Assembly: GCF_028640845.1 (NCBI RefSeq)
Contig: NC_080541.1
Span: forward strand, 175,512,502 to 175,576,501
Direction of reading: 5' to 3'
DNA: 64,000 nucleotides
Origin: Ahaetulla prasina
Lineage: Eukaryota; Chordata; Lepidosauria; Squamata; Colubridae
The stretch's first letter is position 1; each line of letters begins with the position of its first letter. This document shows positions 54,201-64,000 of the stretch, one piece after another. The notes under the pieces were generated by a model that was not told where the DNA came from, did not search any database, and was given only the letters and a program-made list of their open reading frames with translations. The position numbers were made by a program, and so were the translations under genes.

Positions 54201-57161
54201 CCACACTAACCAAGTGCTCCAATACCAAAGTAACAACCAAACTTCCCACAAGAAAAGCTGTGTAAGAACACACTTTAGATGAGCACCAACACACTGCAGC
54301 AACCCTGAACACCAGGGAAAAAAAAGATCATCTATACAACATATTACAACAAAATGGATATCCACACAACATCATCAAAAGATGCCTGACCACACAACTC
54401 AATATTGCACAACCAATGTTGTAAAAAGAATAAAACTGCCATACATCAGAAACATCTTCGAAACCATCAATAGACTATTACAACCACATGATATCCAAAC
54501 CAACCAAAGCCATCCAAACATCCTAAGTAAACCATAAGACCCAGCACCCTGGAAGAAAAAACAAGAATCATTTACAGCATACAGTGTAAGGATTGCAGGA
54601 GCCATTACGTAGGACAAAAAGGCAGAAGACTAGCAGATCATCCATGAACACCAGCTAGCAGTCAGAAGACATAATGAAAATCCCTTCATTTCATAACACA
54701 TGGGCAAATCTAATCATAGTTTCAATTGGGAAACTCTTGAGTATCCTAGACAAAGTCAGGTCCAAAAAAAAAAAAAACCGCTAAAGATTTCCTGGAAGCC
54801 TGACATTCAAACAAATCAGCCATCAACAAGCACTTAGGCATAAGCAACATCTACATACCATTCAAAAGAGATAATTACAAAGCCAAAAAGGAAACAAAAA
54901 GACCAGAAAGTTTCCTCAAGAGCAATCAACACTCAGATGAGCAGAGATTAACATCAAGATTAACATTAGAAGAACAATCAAAAAGCAAACAATACCTCAA
55001 TCAAGAAATTGCCAAGCAAGCTAACAGTAAACAACAGCTCAATCAAAGAACCACCAAGACCACTCCTACCAACACTCACTGGGCAAGCCACTGAAATATA
55101 AAAAGAGAGTAAACCCCATTCCCTACTAAAACTGATGATGTTACCTAGTTTGGTAATGAAATGTCTGTAAGAAAACTACCAAGCTCAGTACCAAGCACCC
55201 CATAGTTCGATCCTGAGCTACAAATTTTCCCTTCTATCAGTAACTTATTTTTTAGAACAGAGGCCACAGAAATATTTAACCATAACTCTGCAAACTTAGA
55301 GGGTGTTTTTTTTAGCTCAAATGGCGTTCTCTTTCTTTTTTTCCCATTTTTGGGAAAATGCAGAATATCTAATTGTAAACTAACATAATGTTTTTACAGG
55401 CTGTAACTGTGAAGCAGAATTAGTTGATTCATCCAGGCCATATTTATTTAAACTATCCACCATGATAAATTATTGATAACTGCCCAGTCTTACCTTGTGT
55501 CACATTTGATTGCAAAATTTCTGTAGCTGGGATCTTAGTGCTGGAAGTAAGCAAGGATGTGGCACTGATGTATCTTCTATCATCATCCAGGTCAAATGTA
55601 TTAGTTTCCGGTAAGTTTGTAGTTGGAGTAAGAAATAAAGAAGGATCAGTGCTACTATTAGAGGCGTTATTTGCAGTCTGGGTCTGTATCCTTGCTGTGG
55701 TATTCAAATAGCCAGGTGTAGTAGTGGTCAGATAATCTGACTGACCGATGCTGCTGACACTGACTTGTGGGGTGCTTGTGATAATGTCATCCCTATTGGT
55801 AACTGTGGCTTGGAAGCTTCTAGCCTCAGTGTGAGGAAGCATGAACTGAGAAACTGTACTGGATGAAGCAGATGATCCATTCTTCCCATCTCCTAGTATA
55901 GGAAAAACAAACAGGAAAACAAAATTTGGCAGCATCCTTACAACGTATGTCCTTCCCTAGAATATCAGCTGGAGAAATAAGTAAAAAAGGGACGAAATAG
56001 ATCCATATCCAAAACAATTGCTGTGAAAGGGACAGCAAATTGGGGAGTAAGTTCTTTTCTAGCAGAACTCTTTTCAGAAATTATTACAGCTGACATGTTT
56101 TGTACCAGATGAAAATTTCCTTCCTCTAATAGAGAAAGCTTAATAAAGTAATTGGATAAGATTGTGTACTGTAATAAAAGAGACCAAACTATATATGATC
56201 ACCACTATTATTTCCATGGATAGAATTCAAGGGGTATCACCAGAATTACTGCATCATGAATCCAGAAGAATAATATTTCCCCTGAGCTATGCTTGCAGTT
56301 TTGCAGATTTAAATATGTTTTGGACTGTTCTGATTTCCTTAGAAAAATTGAAAATAAAAGAGGCCTTTATCTTGCAAAATGTTGGTTGGGGGAAGGGTGG
56401 ACATCACTTTCAGATTTTTGGAGCATCAGATCCAGATTTCATAAGACAGACTAGCAATGCTTTGAAAGACATAAACTAGACTTTGATTTGAGAGTGGAAA
56501 ATGGGAATTACATGCAACCCATATTAATGCAAGTAGTAGTTGTCACCAGGTCTGGGCTTAGAAACTAGGCAGGACTGGACTTGATTAGTATTTAGGCGAG
56601 AGCCTTAGGGAATGCCATTTTTTTTTAATTAGGTAGACAGAAAACAACACACACACAAAACCTGGGTGTGCCTATTTCATTCCAGATTAGAACATGCAGG
56701 ATTTTAGATTAAATACCATTTTCATTCAGGTTTTTTCTCTGGTTTGAAAATAGTATTTGTATTGCTCTTTGCCCACCTTAACTCCTTTAGATTGACAAAC
56801 TTGGGATCAGAACAATATCGTGATCCTGAATATGAAAACTGGGACACAGCAGTCTTACATAATATGTTCCAAAGCACCAACTTTACAAGAAAGGTCCTCT
56901 CCTGATGCAAAGTGCAACTAAAAGGTATTAGATAAATTAATAGTAGTAATGAACCACCAGAAGCATTCTAGAGACCACACACAGTAAACTTGTTTCATAC
57001 AATTCCTACATTTATATGTTCAAAATATTCTTATTCCTGTGTTCAGTATTTCCTTTCTCATTTACCATCTGAATATCTGAAAGTCAAAAAGTGAATGGAA
57101 CTTAACTAACAACAACCTACCCCCAAGTCAAATCCCAAACTACCATTGGTAATATAAATAT

Positions 57162-57233
<72 letters not shown>

Positions 57234-60200
57234 AAATAAAATAAAATAAAATATAAATTTTAAGTATTTGTACTTCTAATATTTATTTCAACATGGGGAA
57301 AAACAACCTAGGGCCCATATAGTATTAATTAAATTAAATTAGAATATAATATTGTATCACTTGAGGTACTTTTTGTAGGAAAAAGGCCAAAATTAATTTT
57401 CTTTTCTATGCAAAGAAGAGATATTGGATAAAAATAGTTAACTAGTTAGAGGAAATTATCTGAATAAACACTTTTCCCTAAAAATTGTGCCCACAGTACA
57501 AGTAATCCTTGACTTACAACCATAATTGAACCTAAAATTTCTGTTGCTAAGTGAAATACGTGTTAAATGAATTTTGCCCCATTTTATGACCTTTCTTGTC
57601 ACAGTTGTTAAGTGAATTACTGCAGTTGTTAAGTTAGTAAAACGGTTGTTAAGTGAATTTGGCTTCTCCATTGACTTTGCTTGTCAGAAGGTTGCAAAAG
57701 ATGATCACATGATCCCAAAACACTGCAACTCTCTTAAATATGAATCAATTGCCAAGTGTGCAAATTTTGATCACATGACCACGGGAATGCTGCCATGGTT
57801 GTGTGAAAAGCAGTTATAAGTCACTTTTTCTGTGCCGTTGTAACTTTGAATGGTCACTAATTGAACTGTTGTAAGTTGAGGACTAACTATATACTTTATA
57901 GTACCGTATATACTCGAGTATAAGCCGAGTTTTTCAGCACGTTTTTTGTGCTGAAAAACGTCCCCTCGGCTTATACTCGAGTATATACGGCTTATACTCG
58001 AGTTTTTTTTTTTTCTTCTTTTTTTCACATTATACCGGATGGTGCAAACTTGGCGGGCTTTTGCATTAGCGCGGGGAAGCCCTGCCGGTGCAGTGAGAGG
58101 GCGGGGCGGGGGAGCCGCCAGCCTTCTCGGCTGAGGGAGGGAGGCTTTCCCTGACCGGTAGCTGCCTCATTTCCCTCCCTCGGCTTATACTCGAGTCCCC
58201 AGTTTACCCCAGTTTTTTGGGGTAAAATTGGGGACCTCGGCTTATACTCGGATCGGCTTATATTCGAGTATATACGGTATTCTAAAGCCCAATTTGTAAG
58301 TCCTTAAAGCATCACATGAGGTTGTTTTCTACAATAAACTAGAACAACTGTTCTCTAGAACGCTGTCAGTTGCACAGCATGTGCAAATTTAATCTATTGG
58401 TTGCTATCCCTACTTAAAAGTAATGTTCTGCCAAATACTGTTATGTGAAATTGTGACTTGAATCACAGGATATGAAAGCATTATATTTATTTCCAGATTT
58501 TTAATCAATTAGTTAACCAGAGCTGCATTAAATATATTTAATATCTACTTTATATATTTCAAGTTCTTTATATTTTCTCTGGACTCATTCGACCAATCAG
58601 TAACTGGGTTCAGATATCCTGGTAAGTGATAATATGATTTGTTTGATCTGGCCTTAATATAATGGATGATGTAGTCATTATGAAGTTAAAAAAATGAGGA
58701 ATTGAGTGGCATTTGTAGACCTGAAAATGTGCTACCAGACTCTTGATTTTTGTCTACCATGGATTAATATGCCCATCCTCCTATACTCTCATTACTGTCC
58801 TAAATGATAGTTTCTAACTTAGCATAATGTATAAATCCAATGAAAGGCAGTGTTTGACCATCATAATCTACTGTACAAATTTTAGACAAGAAAGGTAGAA
58901 GAAAAACTACATATACTATTCGAGGCCTTTGGAAGACAGGTAGGATCTAATGTTTTCTAAACTAATTAAATAAAAAATAAATGTTTATAATACAATCCAC
59001 CAGTTTAATATCATGATAGGTACAGTATATAGCAGATGTCTGAGACAAAAATTTTATATTAAGATTTGACTAATATACTTGTGCCAATTTACACTAGCAT
59101 CCCCCCCCCCGTTAACATGTAGCTCATCTAAATGGCACACTTTACTTCTTTTCTTCTGCTGTGATTTTTCCCCAATATTACATTTCCCACTAAACAGTGC
59201 TTGCCTTTTCCTTGAACATGAATTGTATTCTCCAGTCCATTGCCATTATAACAATTCTTATTGGCAGAAATAGATTTAAAGTGGTAGAACTAGGTTATCA
59301 ACATTTTCTCTTTTCTCCCTCTGATCTGAGAGAGAAAGGAAAAAAAATTGCAAGCAGGAAATCTTGTTCTGGTGATGATTTAAACTGAAAGGCTATTTTA
59401 CTACATCATGCACAACAGTGCTGCTGTGAATAACTACATAATCTTTATTTTTAAACCTATGCCCATATACAGTATAGCTGTGGTGATGTGCACATTCAAC
59501 CAATATTTTTTTTAAAAAAAGCAATGTAAAGCTGTATCAGGGCCTCTTGCTTCATAATTGCCATGCTATGTTATAATTTGTAGCACGTGCCTGCCTATGC
59601 ACATAATCTTTTAAATTTTGTGTACTCTTTGTAGGAATAACATTATGCACGGCTATGGATTGGTACAATGAATGCTACACTGTTTTTGTCAACATATATA
59701 TCAACTTAAATCAATCACTGTTGATTTAGGTTACTGTACATGTTAATCTGATGTGCAAACTGGCCAGTAATTCCTTAGAATAAATAAGGGCACGTAGAGG
59801 AGAGATTGTCTTTATCTCTCAGCTTAGTTTTTGCTCAGTAATAACTCTCATATAGTATTCATATGGCACACTTCTTCAAGAGTTCAAAACTGCATACACT
59901 ATCATCCCCAACCTGGCATTCTCCAGATGTATTGGGTCTCCAATTCCCAAGTTGACTAGGAATTTTGGGAACTGCAATCCCTATGGGGGTGAGATTGAGA
60001 AAGGCTGATATACATGAACCCAATGTGAACTGATAAAATTAATATTTGCCTGCATATGTTATATTTGCCCAGAGCATTTAATTCAAAGAGTAATGTATCT
60101 AAGAACTTTAAGGGGAAAAATATATGTTTGCGTGCCAAAATGTTTCAAGACACTCTTTCATTCATCCTCCTGCTTATACTAATATAAAATTTCTAAGGGC

Positions 60201-63200
60201 ACAAATCCAACACATTAACTGCAAGCCAAGAATAGAAGATATGAAGCCCAAGAATAAATATATTACCTGAGCATAAAATATCTAAAAATTGTTAACAGCA
60301 ACTGAAAGAAATATATCAATATTTGTCTAAAAGCTTTATAAATGGAATAAGCTATTTCAACAGGACACTTAAGAAGGATTCTCTTCCATAATGAATAATA
60401 CACAGATTGTATTCCACAAACTTGTTTCTGTGTATATTGTATTCTCTGCACAAGACCTCTTGGACTGAACAATCCTATTTAATTTTCAAGTATGGCAAAT
60501 CCACATTGACCATATGTTATATACTACTTCCAGTATACTTATGACTTCAACAACAGAGCAGTGCTGGGAATCCTTTCCGAAAAAGATATTAGTGCTTATC
60601 TGGATCGTTTCTTGCTTTTTTACTTCAAAGGAAGCATTCTATAAAATGAGTAGCGAGTTTGACAATTTTTTAATAAGCATAGACTTTCTTCTAGCGTAAT
60701 TAGCACAAGAGGGAAAGTTATCAGTTGAGTAATCTGATAACTGATTAATCTGTTAGTGATTACTGTTTAGTAAATTGTGGGAGAAAAGGTTTCATATTAA
60801 TCTTTTTTCCATTCCAACCTCATTTTCAGCTAAATTCATCATCTTCTATCTTCAGAAAAAGTTTCCTAAAAATTTCCAGGTGATAAATGCTCTTTACTGA
60901 TTCATTTATTAGCATTCTTTATAAAGCTTTGGGAGAAAATATGACAATTAACTAAACCTTAATTTGGCATTGGTTTAACTTTTAATATGCAGCACAATTT
61001 TTGACTATAATATTTTTAGGAAGATGAAATACCTCTCTGAAGAATCCTTATCTAAGACAGCAGATGACAGGATAAAATGCTCCATCTTCTTCTTCCCAAA
61101 TGTAAATTGGGACGTTCGCATTTCATAGTCAAATGAATTTGAAATCATACATATGCAATGTGAGGATAAACACACTTGACTTTCTTGCATGACTGTGATA
61201 AAGATTACTGCAATTAAGAACTGAAAGTGCCATAAACATGAAATTGCTAACGGATACTGCAGAATTTCCACAGAATCTTTATACTAAAAGGAAAAGCATA
61301 GCACCTGTCCTTGGCTTAGACATCAATATTTTCTTTTTAAACTGTAAATATAATTCTTCTCTTTCATTGCACTCTACAACCAGCAAAAGGAACATTAACA
61401 TCTAAACATTTTTACATTTTTAAAACTACAATGAGGATTAAATAGAAAGATGTATCACTTGAAATTTAATTAAAAACATCAGATTATGCTTGTGTGTGTT
61501 TTCAAGAGAAATTACGTTCATATATTTATGGTGCTACTGCCTTTTCACTTTTTCCCCTTTTCCCCTAATGCAAAGAAAAATCAAAATGCTTAATCTATGA
61601 TGATTAATTTCCCTTTGCTACAATCTTACATTTCTTCAAAAGAAAATCCAACTATGCCCAATGTAATTTACTTTTCGAGACAATAAATCTAGTGCATTTA
61701 ATAAATTAATAAGTCTAGGGCACTTGGGTGTTGGGGCGAAAGATACACATTAATTTTGTGTTATCGTTGAAATCTCAACTTTGGGCATATAGTTTCTGAC
61801 ATTCTGCATAATCATTGAATTATGTACATGTCTGATTTATACCATGTTATTCTTAAATAAAGAATCTGGCAAGATAGCTTAAAGGTAAAGGTCTCCCTCC
61901 CACGTATGTGCTAGTCGTTCCCGACTCTAGGGGGCAGTGCTCATCACCATTTCAAAGCCGAAGAGCCAGGGCTGTCTGAAGACATCTCTGTGATCATGAC
62001 TCCATGGCCAGCATGACTAAATGCCAAAGGCACACGGAACGCTGTTAACTTCCCACCAAAGGTGGTCCCTATACTTGCATTTTTTACGTGCTTACAAACT
62101 GTTAGGTTGGCAGAAGTTGGGACAAGTAACAGGAGCTCAGAATGGGACTTTTTGGCTCAAACCCTTGGCTCTGCCTGTTTCTTCTCCAGAGTTTCGCCTC
62201 TGCGTAATTACACCCCGGCACTTTGGGCCACGGCCCCTTCATCCCAATCCCTAAAATCTCTTTCTTCTATAGAGTTCCCTCATTTTATGGACTCAGATGT
62301 TAAATAAATATATTACTCTGTTAACTGGTTAATATAGGATATATAAATACCATTATCAAAATGCTTTGGACTGCTAAATAGTCTGGAAGGGTGATAAAAA
62401 ACTGCTTTATAAACAACAGTGCCTAGAGCCATAGAACTATGAGTAGATAAAGAAGAGGGAATAATTCATTTGTCTTACCCAAGTGTTCCTTTTACTTTTC
62501 AAATCAGTGTTAGGAAGTTTGGATTTAAAGAAGTTCTGCAGTGATTGTTACTTTGAACCCCAAGAGAAAGACATGGGGTTGGGACAGACATGCTTTATGC
62601 CTGAATTCACACAACATACTTAACTTGTTTACTGGGTTCTCCTGAAACATAGACTTATAAGCCAATCAAACAGGTTGAATTTGCATAATATGCTAATATA
62701 CATACATATGCAAAAATGAAAGTTTGTGAGTTCAGAGGCTAAGTATGTAACTGGCAACTACAGCTGCTGGATCTATAAGTGATCCAGTTAGGTGCATTGT
62801 ACAAATACACCTATTTGGGCAGAAGTCTCACCTTCCCGTATCCCATCTTATTAAGATGTCCTGAGTCCCCAAATCTTAAATCTGCAATCAGGAAATGCTT
62901 CAAAGAAAATATTCTAACTCTGCAGCAAATACTACTTCACAAAGAAAGAAAGAAAGAAAATTGTGACTTCCTAGGTTGCAGAAATAAAGAAATCTAGCAA
63001 GCAAGGAAAAGTGAGCAATGCATTTCTGCTAAGTAGTGTAAGTAAACATATAACCTGAGTGAAAAAAAGGAAAGCCAGGTTTTGAACCAGAGATCCAACC
63101 CAAACTGTTCTGAACACTGGCAGTCTACTGGTAAAATATACAAATAGAAGGCAAGAGCATTTCTGGGTGCGTTTCAGAGTGTATTTTCCAAACTACTGTT

Positions 63201-63768
63201 CTGATCAAACCTTATTTGAGTTCCCAAATGCCCTGGTGGTGGACGTGGCAGCTTCAGCTCTAACACCACTCATTTGGTAAACAAAAAGCCCAACCAGTGT
63301 TAAGGGCCTGCATCAAACCTAGGAGCTTTAGCCCTGGGGAAAAGAACTGGGTGCCAGCCCTAACGAAGGGCACCCCAGAGCCCATCTGAACCTAAGGAAA
63401 GCCTGACCCTCTAGCTGGCCAATGAGCCCCTCCAGGAAATTTAGGCTGAAAGCGAAACAGAGAGAAAGGCTTAACGCAGGCAGGAGAGCAATGCCTTCTT
63501 AGACGGCAGAAAAAGTTGGCGCGTCCAACCCAAACAGGACGGGCAGACTCGCCAAGGGGAGGTCTGGCAGGGACTCTTAGTTTTGCAATGGCTTCTGAGG
63601 TTCTTCCAAAGTCTGAGATACTTCCAACCGCGCCTGCCTGCACTCGAGACCCGACCTTTCAGCAGGGATGGAGCGAGCGGTGCACGTACCTGGCAGAGAC
63701 AGGAGGCTTCCAGCGAGGAAGCAACAAACGGCCGTGAGATTGTACAGGGAGCGACGAATTCCCACCAT
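51216..63768 (-). CDS. Mucin-like type I membrane protein (5 exons), unrecognised
   Basis: Exons on the minus strand are 63768-63690, 55892-55494, 52627-52325, 51924-51758 and 51260-51216, joined in phases 1, 1, 1 and 0 to give 330 aa. Residues 1-26 are a signal peptide ([16 protein letters not shown]). Residues 27-260 are rich in Ser and Thr, have no cysteine, and carry several N-glycosylation sequons (NTT, NAS, NSS, NVT, NTS), as in heavily O-glycosylated sialomucins. Residues 276-297 form one membrane helix ([20 protein letters not shown]). The tail is basic ([15 protein letters not shown]) then acidic, ending [15 protein letters not shown] infer a cell-surface mucin-like protein. Such ectodomains diverge fast and I cannot name the family. 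It faces the coiled-coil gene tail to tail. The splice sites all fit, so the model is secure though the function is not. Confidence 0.85.
51335..51568. mobile_element. hAT-type MITE, perfect target duplication
   Basis: CAGAGGTGGATTTCAGCAG and GAATCCTACCACTG ends, flanked by tactatat (51327-51334, 51569-51576). Same family as 23864-24139. It sits in intron 4 of the mucin-like gene. Confidence 0.93.
51758..51924 (-). CDS. Mucin-like gene, exon 4 (membrane segment)
   Basis: Acceptor attgctttcag and donor CCTATG|GTGAGC; 167 bp, encoding the juxtamembrane region, the helix and the basic half of the tail. Confidence 0.88.
52325..52627 (-). CDS. Mucin-like gene, exon 3 (Ser/Thr-rich)
   Basis: Acceptor tgtttctctgcag and donor AATCAAG|GTATAC; 303 bp, phase 1 at both ends. 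It starts [12 protein letters not shown], similar in style to exon 2. Confidence 0.87.
52775..52993 (-). other. Open frame of unknown origin in intron 2
   Basis: An unbroken 72-codon frame preceded by an acceptor-like gtttttgtcag at about 52970. The protein-like sequence ([16 protein letters not shown]) has low similarity to the neighbouring mucin exons. Its phase does not fit splicing to exon 2 (a stop follows at once). It could be a repeat fragment. Confidence 0.3.
53118..53349. repeat. (AAAAT)n array, 232 bp
   Basis: About 45 AAAAT (ATAAA-phase) units with a few shortened units. Open frames reading [10 protein letters not shown] on the minus strand are an artefact of the stop-free TTTTA repeat. 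Confidence 0.97.
53577..53866. mobile_element. MITE of the 'GTAGTCCTC' family
   Basis: Starts ACAGGTAGTCCTCGACTTAC and ends with TCAAGAACTCCCTGT; shorter than the copy at 26295 but with the same order of internal motifs. Confidence 0.8.
53875..55235 (+). mobile_element. Decayed Penelope-like element
   Basis: The plus strand encodes remnants of a Penelope-clade reverse transcriptase ([11 protein letters not shown], a Y-DD motif, then [16 protein letters not shown]). Further on is a GIY-YIG-like stretch (around 54560-54680, with [12 protein letters not shown] after one stop). Last come the lysine-rich segment ([15 protein letters not shown]) and a terminal AACTACCAAGCTCAGTACC region. At least ten stops or frameshifts make it inactive. 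It lies in intron 2 of the mucin-like gene. Confidence 0.8.
55494..55892 (-). CDS. Mucin-like gene, exon 2 (Ser/Thr-rich)
   Basis: Acceptor tttcctatactag and donor GACACAAG|GTAAGA; 399 bp, phase 1 at both ends, 133 residues with about 40 Ser/Thr and several sequons. Confidence 0.88.
57150..57232. repeat. (TA)n microsatellite
   Basis: A long perfect TA run, flanked by TTATATATTATA and followed by an AAAAT run at 57233-57252. Confidence 0.95.
57494..57892. mobile_element. MITE of the 'GTAGTCCTC' family, full length, decayed
   Basis: Left end AAGTAATCCTTGACTTACAA and right end TTGTAAGTTGAGGACTAACT are inverted repeats; in the opposite orientation to 53577-53866. Confidence 0.8.
57904..58277. 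mobile_element. TA-flanked MITE with nested palindromes
   Basis: Ends CCGTATATACTCGAGTATAA and CGAGTATATACGG, flanked by TA on both sides, as in Tc1/mariner-type insertions. The first 90 bp alone fold into a near-perfect hairpin, and CGGCTTATACTCGAGT is repeated in both orientations. A GC-rich segment (58050-58160) has no gene. Confidence 0.85.
58278..61877 (-). other. Intron 1 of the mucin-like gene, middle part
   Basis: AT-rich; apart from a short dispersed repeat at 58690-58765 I see nothing. ORFs up to 88 codons are not supported by splice sites or similarity. Confidence 0.55.
58690..58765 (+). mobile_element. Short dispersed repeat, family unnamed
   Basis: Contains GTGCTACCAGACTCTTGATT and resembles the inverted piece at 27050-27140. 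Confidence 0.45.
61878..62205 (-). mobile_element. Sauria-type SINE, 5'-truncated
   Basis: On the minus strand it runs to GGAGACCTTTACCTTTA, the (ACCTTT)n tail of the Sauria SINE, preceded by the Bov-B-derived 3' region (TAGTCGTTCCCGACTCTAGG on the plus strand). The tRNA-like head is missing. Confidence 0.88.
62206..63400 (-). other. Intron 1 of the mucin-like gene, proximal part
   Basis: A small (AAAG)n at 62941-62958; otherwise nothing recognised. Confidence 0.55.
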
Positions 63769-64000
63769 GATGGGCTGGCCCTAGCGGCGATCGGTCAGGG
63801 CAAGAGAGAAAAAAGGAGAACCGGCGCCCCCGGCAGCGTCTTGTAAAGATCTGGTCCTGGAGAGTGAGTCACTGCCACGTGGTTTGTTCACAAACACAAG
63901 GATGGGACTAGTCGGGGCGTGTTGCGGCCTCTTTTTTCGTTCCCCAACTCCTTACAAAACTGCCCGAGTTCTTCAGTCGTCCCGCATCGTTCGCGGGACT
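63470..64000. promoter_or_regulatory. GC-rich promoter region of the mucin-like gene
   Basis: GC content rises over exon 1 and its upstream side. An AP-1-type TGAGTCA lies at 63865-63871 and a palindromic CCACGTGG E-box at 63875-63882, about 100 bp upstream of the start codon. No TATA box was seen; the start of transcription is not known. Confidence 0.6.
63690..63768 (-). CDS. Mucin-like gene, exon 1 (signal peptide)
   Basis: ATG at 63768 in the context CCCATCATGG; 26 codons and one base to donor CCAG|GTACGT. The hydrophobic core is [14 protein letters not shown]. The ORF continues past the donor only by chance. Confidence 0.85.

Overview
This window is nuclear DNA from a vertebrate, almost certainly a squamate reptile and probably a snake. 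Coding sequence lies in short exons with canonical splice sites inside AT-rich introns. The interspersed repeats are squamate types: a Sauria-type SINE tail, CR1/L3-like LINEs with pentanucleotide tails, hAT-type MITEs with 8-bp target duplications, and a Penelope-like element. I see no prokaryotic genes, CRISPR array, tRNA or rRNA gene.

Three host genes can be assembled exon by exon with matching phases. (1) MMACHC (vitamin B12 processing, cblC) is on the minus strand in four coding exons from 27310 to 12557. Its 246 residues align without gaps to the human protein up to about residue 238 but lack the mammalian C-terminal tail. (2) A coiled-coil protein on the plus strand has 11 coding exons from 29654 to 45827 (376 aa). 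It is head-to-head with MMACHC across a CpG island (about 27190-28260), the arrangement of human CCDC163 and MMACHC. (3) An unrecognised 330-aa mucin-like type I membrane protein is on the minus strand in five exons from 63768 to 51216: signal peptide, Ser/Thr-rich ectodomain without cysteine, one membrane helix and a short acidic-ended tail.

Layout: 1-12556 is the 3' flank of MMACHC, mostly repeats, including a nested hAT at 2946-4022, a putative solo LTR, and a 2.25-kb hAT-type element with a GC-rich 97-bp minisatellite. 12557-27310 is MMACHC. 27190-28260 is the shared promoter. 28290-45827 is the coiled-coil gene, whose introns hold a 2.7-kb LINE and a second, shorter copy. 45828-51215 is intergenic. 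51216-63768 is the mucin-like gene, whose introns carry a Penelope-like relic, an AAAAT array and several MITEs. 63769-64000 is its GC-rich promoter.

The most useful observations are the uncharacterised mucin-like gene, two GC-AG introns in the coiled-coil gene forced by reading frame, a ZNF143-type motif just upstream of the MMACHC start, MITEs carrying near-matches to that motif, and two MITEs inserted back to back at the same 8-bp target. I found no evidence of a wholly new biological system.
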